NCBI GenBank assembly: GCA_946535435.1
Contig: CAMNDM010000001.1
Coordinates: forward strand, 62,001-126,000
DNA: 64,000 nt
Source of the DNA: Physcocola sp002396385
GTDB lineage: Bacteria > Bacteroidota > Bacteroidia > Bacteroidales > Paludibacteraceae
Direction: 5' to 3'
Numbering within the stretch: the stretch's first letter is position 1; each line of letters begins with the position of its first letter. The notes under the pieces were generated by a model. It was not told the DNA's origin, ran no database searches, and worked only from the letters and a program-made list of their open reading frames with translations. Shown piece after piece: positions 1 to 10,120 of the stretch. The translations under genes and the position numbers were made by a program.

Positions 1-3000
1 TTTTTTCTTTTTCTTGGCAGTCCACTCATAAGCCAAACTCAAGTGTTGCAGTTTCAGATAGGAACCGTCTTCCACAAAGCGGTCCGAAACCACAGCAGCG
101 TCAACTCCACCCGTGGCCGAATAGTCGGGACGAGGCATCTGTGTTGAAGCATTCACCACATAGTCATTACCATTGGCATCGGTTTTCACTTGGGCAAAGG
201 TTATACAATCGGCCAACAAATTGCAGTATTTGTTGGCTTCGGTTTGCGATGAAATACGCTGACGTACCAAATTGTACACGTCATTACCTTGAGAACCCGT
301 TAGCCCCGCAGCTATAGACCATCTCTTCCAATGAATTTCCACACACAAACTATAGGTGAAATCAGGATTCGGATCGCCTATATAAGTTTTACCAGCACTG
401 AACTTTTCGTCGCCAACTCGCGCAGTTCGGCCAGTGGCTGCATTGTAGGCTTCTTTCTCAGCTTCATTCTGAATGATGCCCAACGACTTATACCCGTAGA
501 ATCGACCAGGAGCCCCGCCTTTTTCGGTCTGGTTAATACTCATTTCCGTCCCGAACAAACGGTAAGAGCCATAAGGGTCAGATTGCTCTGTCACACTTTG
601 GTAAGGGCCAAGGTCAAGAACCTTACTGAAGACTTTCGAGAATGCGAGTTTTGTCATAGTAAAAAAAGTATTCTGGCTGTTCGCAGTATTGCAAAAGACA
701 ACAGTTTCAAAGCCTTTGTTTTCAATGCTCCCCGCATTTATAAACGATCCACTCGTTTGGTCGAGCATAATCAAATCTTCACTTCTTTTATAGAAAGTTT
801 TCAACATTACGTCAAAACAACTGACGTCTACATTAAACAAAGCATCGACTTGTCTTGTTCTTTCCCACTTCAAATCCGGATTTTCACTAAGCAGTTGCCA
901 ATATACAGGTTGCGACAAGAAATTGTTACCCGATTCTCCATAACGAATCACAAAACTCACATCTTCAAAATTCTTTCCTAAGTCCGCGTCCCTAAAAAAG
1001 CCTTCGAAAGCACCTATTTCATGGAATCTCCAATTCAATGCACAGGCCGGATAGAATGCATGTTGTTCTCCTACCAACAGACCGTTTGTTCTTTCGTACC
1101 TTCCAAAAACATCTGTATCAAACAAATGTTTATATCTGTACTCAGCTGTTCCTAAGACGGAAAATAAATTTCCGTCTCCATTAAACTGGTTATAAGAAGG
1201 GCTTGTACCTATTTTTCCCGTAGTATGTTCTTCCCAATTGTAATGGTCGAAAACAGTCTGCAATGACAATTTGGTTTTGTGTTTTTTTCTAAATTCATGA
1301 GGATATTCGACTCCAGAAGAAAAGCACATGTGATTGCTATAAAAATCGCCCACAAGCGACATCGCTTCTTGCGAAGTCTGTTGCTGTGCTCCATATTTGC
1401 ACGGCAATTGTTTGTAACACTCGTCAACATTTGCGCTGTTTACAGAGAAGAAGTTATTCCATCTTATTGTCGGGAACATAAAATTCAAGTAAGTACTTCC
1501 GTAAATGTTGGTTTCTTTACGCTGTAACGGACAGTCTTCCACCTCTGCAATAGTATTCGCCGTTCCACCTCCAGCATTTTCAGGTCCTGCAAAACTACCA
1601 CCTGAATGATAGGGCCTGTCAGTTGGGAGTTGTAATAAATTCTGCACAAGCACATTGTTGTCAGTTCCCTTAAAGCTGTACACCGTTGGGGCAAGAAACC
1701 ATGGTTTCGCTATATTGACCAGTTCTATTTGTTGGCGATTGGCTTTGACTCTCGCTCCAAAATTCACCCGTTTACTTGGCCTTACGTTCACCATAACTTT
1801 TCCGTCGACACTTTCAAACCCCGAAGATGCAATAACGCCATCTTGGCTGGTATAGCCTAAGGAACAATTATAATCAAATTTGTCATTACTATATTCTCCC
1901 ACATCCAGACGATGGGAAAGCCCCAGCGCATTCCAGAACAGAACATCCTGCCAATCGGTATCGGCAGCTGGTGTCAGACCAATATCAGACTCCCCCCTGT
2001 CATTTACGATAAGGGGGGCATTTACATAATCGGCATACCTTGGGGCATTCATCATATTATAACGTTTGGAGAACTGCGATAGCGAGAACTCCCCATAATA
2101 ACTTACACCATTATTAAAAACATCAGACACAAGTGTCGCTCCATTCGCAGCACTAGAGCCATACATTGCCATACCCCTGCCATCGTAGATTAATTCTATA
2201 TACCTATTATTTCCTTTGTTTATCGATTGCAGGGGGTTCCAACTAAAATTTCCATCTATAGGAGCCCCATTATTCACATACAACTGGCTTCCTTTTATAA
2301 GTGTATTATATCCACGAGCAAGAACTGAGATTGGTGCTTCCGGCTGGCCCGATACCGAGTTAAACCGCGCCCCCTCGCTATAAAGCAAGGCGTTATTCGG
2401 GTTTACTAACCTAGACTCAGACAGACTACTCACACTACCGATCATTAGACCTGTAAATTGTGCGTACGCCATACTCTCACATTCTATTGGGGGTAATACT
2501 GTAATTGGCTGTTCCATAATCACGACCAAATCATCCTGAGGTTCCTCCACTTTTATAGAGTATTCCCCATACACTTCATGCCAGAACAACAACACTTCAC
2601 CTTTGGCCACCCTTATCTTGAAGCGTCCATCTTTGTCGGTCGTCACAGATTCTCCTGTATTTGGCCTTATTACACTGACATTAGTCAACACACCGTCTTC
2701 ATCTTGCACGACCCCCTTAACCCAAAACAGTTTAGAATCGTTACACTCTATTGGCAAAAGCGGCACACGCTGCGCTTTCACACCAGCTGGCAGAACCGAC
2801 AAAGTAGCAGCAGCGCTTATTGCCAACACGGCAGCCTGCTTTGCGAACTCGTTTTTTGAGGGTAGCGCTTCTTTCGCCACTCCAACAATGTGCAGGTGTC
2901 CCTCTTTACGCTTGCGGACCGCCAGTTCACGCTCTATATAACGCATCTCTGCCTCGCAGGCTGGGCAAGTGCCACGGCAGTCGCCCTGGTGGTTACAAAC

Positions 3001-3084
3001 AACAGGTTCGTAAGGAATGCCATTCGCATCGGCTATCTGTTTCCTTACCTTCTTCAACGCTTCGCAAGTGACTTTCCCGTTCAT
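1..3084 (-). CDS. SusC-like TonB-dependent receptor, array copy 1 (3' end outside window)
   Basis: Outer-membrane TonB-dependent transporter, substrate unknown. The frame is open from the ATG at 3084-3082 to base 1 (1028 codons). By comparison with the complete copy at 6494-9862 only the last 50-60 residues are missing. Order: a cysteine-motif leader (residues 1-60), a hydrophobic signal segment (about 80-100), a carboxypeptidase-regulatory-like domain, a plug and a 22-strand-type barrel. The barrel end keeps family text such as IGDPNPDFTY and GNDVYNLVRQRIS. This is the most diverged of the three copies. AGGAGAG lies about 15 bp upstream. No SusD-like gene is visible, but the downstream side is cut off. 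The family call is firm; the transported molecule cannot be told. Confidence 0.9.
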   Translation of the reverse strand, partial: MNGKVTCEALKKVRKQIADANGIPYEPVVCNHQGDCRGTCPACEAEMRYIERELAVRKRKEGHLHIVGVAKEALPSKNEFAKQAAVLAISAAATLSVLPAGVKAQRVPLLPIECNDSKLFWVKGVVQDEDGVLTNVSVIRPNTGESVTTDKDGRFKIRVAKGEVLLFWHEVYGEYSIKVEEPQDDLVVIMEQPITVLPPIECESMAYAQFTGLMIGSVSSLSESRLVNPNNALLYSEGARFNSVSGQPEAPISVLARGYNTLIKGSQLYVNNGAPIDGNFSWNPLQSINKGNNRYIELIYDGRGMAMYGSSAANGATLVSDVFNNGVSYYGEFSLSQFSKRYNMMNAPRYADYVNAPLIVNDRGESDIGLTPAADTDWQDVLFWNALGLSHRLDVGEYSNDKFDYNCSLGYTSQDGVIASSGFESVDGKVMVNVRPSKRVNFGARVKANRQQIELVNIAKPWFLAPTVYSFKGTDNNVLVQNLLQLPTDRPYHSGGSFAGPENAGGGTANTIAEVEDCPLQRKETNIYGSTYLNFMFPTIRWNNFFSVNSANVDECYKQLPCKYGAQQQTSQEAMSLVGDFYSNHMCFSSGVEYPHEFRKKHKTKLSLQTVFDHYNWEEHTTGKIGTSPSYNQFNGDGNLFSVLGTAEYRYKHLFDTDVFGRYERTNGLLVGEQHAFYPACALNWRFHEIGAFEGFFRDADLGKNFEDVSFVIRYGESGNNFLSQPVYWQLLSENPDLKWERTRQVDALFNVDVSCFDVMLKTFYKRSEDLIMLDQTSGSFINAGSIENKGFETVVFCNTANSQNTFFTMTKLAFSKVFSKVLDLGPYQSVTEQSDPYGSYRLFGTEMSINQTEKGGAPGRFYGYKSLGIIQNEAEKEAYNAATGRTARVGDEKFSAGKTYIGDPNPDFTYSLCVEIHWKRWSIAAGLTGSQGNDVYNLVRQRISSQTEANKYCNLLADCITFAQVKTDANGNDYVVNASTQMPRPDYSATGGVDAAVVSDRFVEDGSYLKLQHLSLAYEWTAKKKKK

Positions 3085-3116
3085 ATTCAACTGGTTTTCT
3101 CTCCTATTTTTCTTCT
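3085..3116 (-). repeat. 32-bp spacer between receptor copies, first of two identical copies
   Basis: The spacer between the stop of copy 2 and the start of copy 1 is identical, as far as I can see, to the spacer at 6462-6493. It carries an AGGAGAG purine tract that can act as a ribosome binding site. Identical short spacers point to recent tandem duplication of a whole gene unit and to one polycistronic transcript. Confidence 0.8.
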
Positions 3117-6100
3117 CTAAAATTTCACCGACACCGAGAACCGGTAGGTTCTTGGCGACGGATACCGGCCCTCGTCCACACCCTGGCGGATGGCGCAACC
3201 CGGATTTTCAGGGTCATAACCGCTGTATTTGGTAAACGTGTGCAGGTTCTCTACTGATGCTGTCAGACGGAAATCAGCAAGATGCCACAGGCACTTCATC
3301 TTGCTTGGCAGACTATAAGTCAGCGACACCGTCTGGATTTTCAGGTAGGACCCGTCTTCCACATAACGTTCAGAGATGACGGAAGCAGCGGCATCCGATG
3401 CGTCGTCATAGTCGGGACAGGGCATCGAGGTTGACGCATTCACCACATAGGCGTTGCCTTTTGCATCGTACGCTATGCGGGCAAAGTCAAGGCAGTCTGC
3501 ACTCAGGTTGCAGTTTCGGTTCGCTGCCGTCTGCTCCGATATGCGCTGGCGGACCATATTGTAGACATCGTTGCCGTAAGCCCCAGTAAACAGAACGTTG
3601 AGCGACCACTGTCCCCAACTTAAGTCTGTCCCGAACTTGAACGTGAAATCGGGATTCGGATCGCCTATATAGGTTTTTGTAGCGCTGTATTTCGCATCAC
3701 CCACCCTGGCTGTCCGCCCAGTCTTCGCCCTATAGTCTGCCAGTTCAGCCTCGTTTTGAATCAGACCCTCTGACTTGTAGCCATAGAACCTGCCGGGTGC
3801 CTTGCCAACCACCGTTCGGCTTACCGCCACGTCGTTACCGAACAGACAGTACCCACCCAGCGGTGCCGACTTTTCTGTCACAGCGGAAAACGGTCCCAGG
3901 TCCGTCACTTCATTACGGACGTGCATAAAATTTAAAGCGGCAGACCATGATATCGGCTTTTAAAAAAGGGTGTCTCGAATAATATCACTGCTCAACTCAA
4001 CATCGAAACCCGTATTCTTAATCGCCCCGGCATTTACGAAGCAGGCATCCTTTTTAGCCAACCCGTTTTCCGAACCGGCAGCATTGGCATCTAATATCAA
4101 ATTGGTGTTCTCACGGCGAAACACTTGCGCAGTAAAATCTAAATAAGATTTATCTTTTATGCTAAAACTCATTTTCAGCCCCAGCATATATTGTGTGTTC
4201 CGTTCCTGCTCCAAATTTGGATTGTTCCTATAACTGTTCGACATATAAATCAACTGTGAATACGGTCTGTTTCCCGACTCGGAATAATTGGCCGCTAAAC
4301 TAAACAAATCCACGCCAAACGGGCTATGATAGCGAATATCATCAATAAAATCATATACACTGAGATTCCATCGGGCAGAGACAGAAGGATAGAAGTTCCA
4401 ATGCCTTTCGTCTCCAAAATAAGACGCTCCGTCGTATTCTCCATCAAATTCTAGTCCGTATCTTTCTCTATAAAAATACTGTGCTTCTCCATGAAGTGTA
4501 AACATTGACGCACTTCCATCAAAATAACGATTGATATGGGTCTCCGACGCCAAATTCAAGGCCGGCAAGACACTCGTTGAAAAACCTGTACCCTCCACCA
4601 TCTGGCCGTCCCAGTCAAAAGATTCTACCCTCAGATCACTTTGAAATAAGATATTGTGCAACCTGGTGATTTTCTTTGTATAAGAAAGACCTGTTTCCAA
4701 ATTCGTCAAATTACTGTTATACGCCCCTTCGCACAAGGAAGCAGTTTCGGCAGGACGCGAAAGTGTGCCATAGTCGTATGGTGGGAAGAAGAGATGCTCG
4801 TCGGACCGGGTCATACCTGTAGACAATTCATTGAACCATTTCAAATTACGAGACAGTTTGAAATTCATATATGTGCGCCCCTGCACATCCGTCTCTTTAT
4901 ATTCTAACGGAGAGTTCCTTACCTCTGCGACCGGGTTTACCGACACTCCCGACTCTTTTGACGGACCGGCATAAGAACCATCTAGATTATATGGCGAGTC
5001 CGACGGTTGTTGGAGGAGGGTCTGCACCAGCACATTGTCGTCTACCCCCTTATAATTAGAGACCGTAGGGCCTGCCAAACGCGGAAGGTTCGCCACTTCG
5101 GTGGATGCATGATGGCTGACGTACACATCTGCGCCCATTTCCAACCAGTCTTTGGAATCCAAACCCACACTGAGACGGCCGCCTATCCGCTCGTAACCGG
5201 AACCAACTATAACCCCCTCTTGTTTGGTATAACCCAACGACGAATAGAAACGGTTTTTATAGTTACCGTTGCTGAACGACAGATGGTGGTCGTGGCCGAC
5301 TGCCGTCCGGAACAACTTGTCTTGCCAATCCGTTCCACTGCCCAATAGCGAAGTGTTCAAAAAATAGGTATTCTCGTTCTGATTAGCAGTCTGGTATGAC
5401 GCATACTCCGGCAAGTTCATCGTTGAATACCGCTTAGTAAACTGCGAAACCGAAAAAGAGCCATTATATTGGATTTTTGCAGATTGGCCACCCTTTTTCA
5501 TGGCAATGTCCATAACCTTTCCCGTATTCCTACTACGGGAAAGACGCGTTCCGGCATAAGAAAAAGTAACATGATCAATATCGGCTGTGTTAAACGTATT
5601 CCGGGTATAACGCCCTATAGCATCGTAGGCTACACCATCAAATGTCAACAATAAATTGTCGTCTCCGACCAAAGAAGAACGGCCACAGGCAACCGTTTGC
5701 AGCCCTGTTCCAGGTTGCCCGGAAAATGTAGACGGATAAGTTACAGAGGTCAATCCTTTCACCACCCTGTCGGCAGAGACTTCTCTCGATTCCGTTTCGA
5801 GCATATAATAATCAGATATTAGAGGTATATTTGGCCGTGTAAATCTATAACTAGAAACAGCACAACCCATAATTTCGTCAGCTTCTGCAGTTCCTAATTT
5901 CACCTGCAGCTTTTTCTTCTTTTTCTTAACTACGACCTCCTTAGTTTCCCATCCAATATATTCAAAAACAAGAACCGAGCCTACAGGTGCCTCTATCTCA
6001 AAATCACCGTTATCGTCCGCTTCCACTCTTTTGTCGGTTCCTTTAACCGTAACTAAGGCTCCAGGCAGTCCGCCACTTTCATCTTTCACCCTTCCTTTTA

Positions 6101-6461
6101 CAGTCACTATTTTGCCAACTTGTTCCGTAGTTGCAGTCGAAGAATTTTTTGCGCAAACCTCTGTCGGCATTGCCGACAAGCTGGTAGCCGCCGCAATGGC
6201 CACAGCTGCCGCATGTTTGGCCATAGACTCATAGGAGGGTAACAGGTCTTTCGCCACTCCAACAATGTGCAGGTGTTTCTTCTCGTTCTTGCGGGCCGCC
6301 AGCTCGCGCTCTATATACCGAACCTCTGCCTCGCAGGCTGGGCAAGTGCCACGGCAGTCGCCCTTGTGGTTACAAGCAACTGGTTCATAAGGAATGCCGT
6401 TCGCGTCGGCTATCTGTTTCCTTACTTTCTTCAACGCTTCGCATGTGACTTTCCCGTTCAT
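3117..6461 (-). pseudogene. SusC-like TonB-dependent receptor, array copy 2, interrupted by an in-frame stop
   Basis: Same architecture as copy 3: cysteine leader, signal segment, carboxypeptidase-regulatory-like domain, plug and barrel. The start is the ATG at 6461-6459 (MNGKVTCEAL); the 38 codons in frame upstream belong to the end of copy 3 read in another frame. Reading stops at a TAA at 3962-3960, and the same frame then continues to the normal C-terminus (ending SVSVKF) at 3117. In copy 3 the matching codon is AAA (lysine) inside a TTTAAAAAG tract, so the change is a nonsense substitution, not a frameshift. The shortened product lacks the last barrel strands, about 280 residues, and should not insert properly. 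A sequencing error or read-through cannot be excluded. Confidence 0.8.
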
Positions 6462-6493
6462 ATTCAACTGGTTTTCTCTCCTATTTTTCTTCT
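6462..6493 (-). repeat. 32-bp spacer between receptor copies, second of two identical copies
   Basis: Matches 3085-3116 base for base as far as I can see, including the AGGAGAG tract before the ATG of copy 2. See the entry for the first copy. Confidence 0.8.
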
Positions 6494-9400
6494 CTAAAAT
6501 TTCACCGACACCGAGAACCGGTAGGTTCTTGGCGACGGATACCGGCCCTCGTCCACACCCTGGCGGATGGCGCAACCCGGATTCTCGGGGTCGTAACCAC
6601 TGTATTTAGTGAACGTGTGCAGGTTTTCGACAGATGCGGTCAGACGGAAATCAGCAAGATGCCACAGGCTCGTCATCTTGCTTGACAGACTATAAGTCAG
6701 CGACACCGTCTGAATTTTTAAATAAGACCCGTCTTCCACGTAACGGTCAGAGATGACGGATGCTGCAGCATCCGAAATGTCGTCATAGTCGGGACGGGGC
6801 ATCGAGGTTGACGCATTCGCCACATAAGCATTGCCTTTCGCATCGTACGCTATGCGGGCAAAGTCAAGGCAGTCTGCACTCAGGTTGCAGTTTCGGTTCG
6901 CTGCCGTCTGCTCCGATATGCGCTGGCGGACCATATTGTAGACATCGTTGCCGTAAGCCCCAGTAAACAGAACGTTGAGCGACCACTGTCCCCAACTTAA
7001 GTCTGTCCCGAACTTGAACGTGAAATCGGGATTCGGATCGCCTATATAGGTTTCTGTAGCACTGTATCTCACATCTCCCACCTTAGCTGTCCGCCCAGTT
7101 TTCGCCCTATAGTCAGCCAGTTCAGCCTCGTTTTGAATCAGTCCATCATATTTGTAGCCATAGAACTGGCCAGGAGCCCTGCCGACCACCGTTCGGTTTA
7201 CCGTCACGTCGTTACCGAACAGGCTATACCCACCCAACGGAGCCGACTTTTCCGTCACTGCGGAAAACGGTCCCAGGTCCGTCACTTCGTTACGGACGTG
7301 CATAAATTTTAAAACGGCAGTCCATGAGACTGGCTTTTTAAATAGGGAATCCTGAATAATATCGCTGCTCAGTTCAACATCGAAACCCGTATTCTTAATC
7401 GCCCCAGCATTTACGAAGCAGGCATCCTTTTTAGCCAACCCGTTTTCCGAACCGGCAGCATTGGCATCTAATATCAAGTTGGTGTTTTCACGGCGGAAAA
7501 CCCGCGCGGTAAGACAGACATAATCGTCTATATAATAAAAATCTTCTCTCTTCCCAAAGTTTATTTTCAGCAATAGGGCATATAGTCTGTTTCGTTCCCA
7601 TTCTAAATCTGGATTGTTCCCATAACAGTTCGACATATAGACCAACTGAGAATAATGGTTGTTTCCCGACTCGGAATAACGGGCAGACAAACTCAAATGG
7701 GTTACAGGTTTTAAACGGTCGCCATATTCCCAAAAGCCCTCTCTACTTACAATCCAGTTTGCAGAGACAGAGGGATAAAATCGCCACTGCGTTTCAGCAT
7801 TAAAGAAGGAACTCCTATCAAAACTTCCATCTACTTTTAATCCATATTTAGCCCGATAATCGTATAATGCCCTTCCATAAAGTGAGAGCAACGACGCATT
7901 ACCATCGAAATAACGATTGCCATGGACCTCCGACGCCAAATTCAAGGCCGGCAAGACACTCGTTGAAAAACCTGTTCCCTCCACCATCTGGCCGTCCCAA
8001 TCGAAAGATTCTGATCTTAAGGAAATGTATGTCCCGATTTTGCGCATCTTCGACAAAACACGGTCATACGAAACACCTGTTATCAAATTCGTCAAATTGC
8101 TGTTATACATTCCTTCGTACAAGGAAGCCATTTCGGCAGGACGCGAAAGTGTTCCATAGTCGTATGGTGGGAAGAAGAGACGCTCATCGGACCGGGTCAT
8201 TCCTGTAGATAACTCAGAGAACCATTTCAAATTACGAGACAGTTTAAAATTCATAAATGCGTGTCCCTGCACATCCGTCTCTTTATATTCCAACGGTGAA
8301 TTCCTTACCTCTGCGACCGGATTTACAGACATACCCGACTCTTTTGCCGGGCCAGCATAAGAACCGTCTGGATTATAAGGTGAGTCAGACGGTTGCTGGA
8401 GGAGGGTCTGCACCAGCACATTGTCGTCTACCCCCCTGTAATTAGAGACCGTAGGTCCTGACGGATGTGGAAGGTTCGCCACTTCGGTGGAAGCATGATG
8501 GCCGATATGCACATCTGCACCCACATTCAACCGGTCATTCGGATTCAAGCCCACACTGATGCGACCGTCTATCCGCTCGTAACCGGAACCTACTATAACC
8601 CCCTCTTGTTTGGTATAACCTAACGACGAATAGTAACGTTCTATATAGTTACCACCACTGAACGACAGATGGTGGTCGTGACCGACTGCCGTCCTGAACA
8701 ACTTGTCTTGCCAATCCGTTCCTCTGCCCAACAGCGAGGTGTTCAAAAAATAGGTGTTCTCGTTCTGATTAGCAGTCTGGTAAGATGCATATTCTTGCAA
8801 GTTCATCATTGAATACCGCTTGGCAAACTGCGAAACTGAAAAAGAGCCCTTATATTGAATTAGATAGCCCGATCTCCCACCTTCCATGGAAACATACGTC
8901 CCAACTCCCGAGTTACAAGACTTATACAGGGACAAATTATCGAACTTCAAATCCACAGACTTCACATCTGCCATATAAAAATTATTCTGGGAATACCTAC
9001 CAATACTACCTCCCGCAGGAAAGCCATCATATACGATGAACAGATTTTCATTCCCAATCAAAGAAGACTTTCCTAAAACATCCTTATATTTTCCGACCCC
9101 TGGTTGGCCACTCGTTGTAGACATATAGACTGGAGCATAAAAACCATCTATCGCGTCTCCAACAGATAGCTTATGATTAATACTTTCCCGATATTGATGA
9201 TTAAATTGCACTTCAGAATCAAAAGAACTTCTTGACACCCCTCCACACATGACTATTGGTATATCACCTTCTATACCCACATTTTCTGAATACTTGAATT
9301 TTACCTTAAGATTTTTCTTTTCTTTCTTAACAGGCACCTCCACAGGATCATATCCCAGAAATTCAAAAACAAGAACCGAACCTATAGGTGCTTCTATCTC

Positions 9401-9862
9401 AAATTTACCTTTATCGTCAGTTTCCACTTCTTTGTCGGTACCTTTAATCGTAACTAAGGTTCCAGGCAGTACACCAACTTCATCTTTCACCTTTCCTTTT
9501 ACAGTCACTATTTTGCCAACTTGTTCCGTAGTTGCAGTCGAAGAATTTTTTGCGCAAACCTCTGTCGGCATTGCCGACAAGCTGGTAGCCGCCGCAATGG
9601 CCACAGCTGCCGCATGTTTGGCCATAGACTCATAGGAGGGTAACAGGTCTTTCGCCACTCCAACAATGTGCAGGTGTTTCTTCTCGTTCTTGCGGGCCGC
9701 CAGCTCGCGCTCTATATACCGAACCTCTGCCTCGCAGGCTGGGCAAGTGCCACGGCAGTCACCCTTGTGGTTACAAACAACTGGTTCATAAGGAATTCCG
9801 TTCGCATCGGCTATCTGTTTCCTTACCTTCTTCAACGCTTCGCAAGTGACTTTTCCGTTCAT
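6494..9862 (-). CDS. SusC-like TonB-dependent receptor, array copy 3 (complete, first of the operon)
   Basis: Outer-membrane TonB-dependent transporter of about 1122 residues, substrate unknown. The chosen start is the ATG at 9862-9860, giving MNGKVTCEAL as in the other two copies; a TTG four codons upstream is less likely. Residues 7-54 form a leader with C7 and a C30-x5-C36-x3-C40-x2-C43 motif. A hydrophobic segment at about 84-98 is the probable signal or anchor. A beta-sandwich regulatory domain follows (about 115-190, with PIGSVLVFEFLGY), then plug and barrel, ending SVSVKF. It lies at the head of the array and upstream of, and divergent from, the dcw cluster. Long tracts are identical to copy 2 while the plug region differs strongly. 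Confidence 0.92.
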   Translation of the reverse strand: MNGKVTCEALKKVRKQIADANGIPYEPVVCNHKGDCRGTCPACEAEVRYIERELAARKNEKKHLHIVGVAKDLLPSYESMAKHAAAVAIAAATSLSAMPTEVCAKNSSTATTEQVGKIVTVKGKVKDEVGVLPGTLVTIKGTDKEVETDDKGKFEIEAPIGSVLVFEFLGYDPVEVPVKKEKKNLKVKFKYSENVGIEGDIPIVMCGGVSRSSFDSEVQFNHQYRESINHKLSVGDAIDGFYAPVYMSTTSGQPGVGKYKDVLGKSSLIGNENLFIVYDGFPAGGSIGRYSQNNFYMADVKSVDLKFDNLSLYKSCNSGVGTYVSMEGGRSGYLIQYKGSFSVSQFAKRYSMMNLQEYASYQTANQNENTYFLNTSLLGRGTDWQDKLFRTAVGHDHHLSFSGGNYIERYYSSLGYTKQEGVIVGSGYERIDGRISVGLNPNDRLNVGADVHIGHHASTEVANLPHPSGPTVSNYRGVDDNVLVQTLLQQPSDSPYNPDGSYAGPAKESGMSVNPVAEVRNSPLEYKETDVQGHAFMNFKLSRNLKWFSELSTGMTRSDERLFFPPYDYGTLSRPAEMASLYEGMYNSNLTNLITGVSYDRVLSKMRKIGTYISLRSESFDWDGQMVEGTGFSTSVLPALNLASEVHGNRYFDGNASLLSLYGRALYDYRAKYGLKVDGSFDRSSFFNAETQWRFYPSVSANWIVSREGFWEYGDRLKPVTHLSLSARYSESGNNHYSQLVYMSNCYGNNPDLEWERNRLYALLLKINFGKREDFYYIDDYVCLTARVFRRENTNLILDANAAGSENGLAKKDACFVNAGAIKNTGFDVELSSDIIQDSLFKKPVSWTAVLKFMHVRNEVTDLGPFSAVTEKSAPLGGYSLFGNDVTVNRTVVGRAPGQFYGYKYDGLIQNEAELADYRAKTGRTAKVGDVRYSATETYIGDPNPDFTFKFGTDLSWGQWSLNVLFTGAYGNDVYNMVRQRISEQTAANRNCNLSADCLDFARIAYDAKGNAYVANASTSMPRPDYDDISDAAASVISDRYVEDGSYLKIQTVSLTYSLSSKMTSLWHLADFRLTASVENLHTFTKYSGYDPENPGCAIRQGVDEGRYPSPRTYRFSVSVKF

Positions 9863-9910
9863 AAAAGGCTGCAATTATGTCGTCGACAAAGGAACAATTA
9901 TTTTGCCAAA

Positions 9911-9946
9911 TTATCAACACACTTATCAACAAAGTTTGTCAACAAG
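9911..9946 (+). repeat. Three imperfect 12-bp direct repeats (TTATCAACA type)
   Basis: TTATCAACA starts at 9911 and again at 9923, and TTTGTCAACA-like sequence follows in the next 12-bp step, so the unit repeats exactly in register. The unit resembles a weak DnaA box (consensus TTATNCACA) or an operator iteron. It lies 50-85 bp upstream of the receptor array start, where a promoter or operator is expected. Function is not known. Confidence 0.5.
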
Positions 9947-10100
9947 AAACGCACCCCCACTTCGCTCCACCACTCTTTCAAACCAAACATATACATCCGG
10001 AAAGCCCCTAAAACAGAGGGGCTCACAAAGGCATACCATGCGGCGGAAGCATGTTGAAAACTTGTTAATAATCACATTTTAAGCGGTTGATAAATAAATT

Positions 10101-10120
10101 AGTGGGGCAAAGTGGAGCAA
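10101..10120 (+). promoter_or_regulatory. Tandem MraZ-type operator upstream of mraZ
   Basis: Two adjacent 10-bp units, AGTGGGGCAA and AGTGGAGCAA, differ at one base. In E. coli MraZ binds direct TGGGN repeats separated by 5 bp upstream of its own operon; here TGGGG and TGGAG begin 10 bp apart, which is the same spacing. A possible -7 box, TAACTTTA (10136-10143), lies just downstream, so a bound MraZ would cover the -33 region and could repress the whole dcw operon. Confidence 0.65.

Noticed and set aside
331..981. Plus-strand 216-codon frame
   Set aside because: It lies opposite the receptor barrel, and its translation has no recognisable motif; it is a shadow of the minus-strand gene.
3117..6575. 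A frameshift splitting receptor copy 2 into two genes
   Set aside because: Both parts are in the same frame; the break is a single TAA codon, so it is a nonsense change.
6462..6575. A start of receptor copy 2 at 6575
   Set aside because: The 38 extra codons overlap the coding end of copy 3 in another frame; the ATG at 6461 matches the start of the other copies and has an AGGAGAG tract.
9911..9946. A replication origin based on DnaA-box-like repeats
   Set aside because: The units match the DnaA box only loosely, there is no AT-rich unwinding region with dnaA or dnaN beside it, and the dcw cluster is not a usual origin site.
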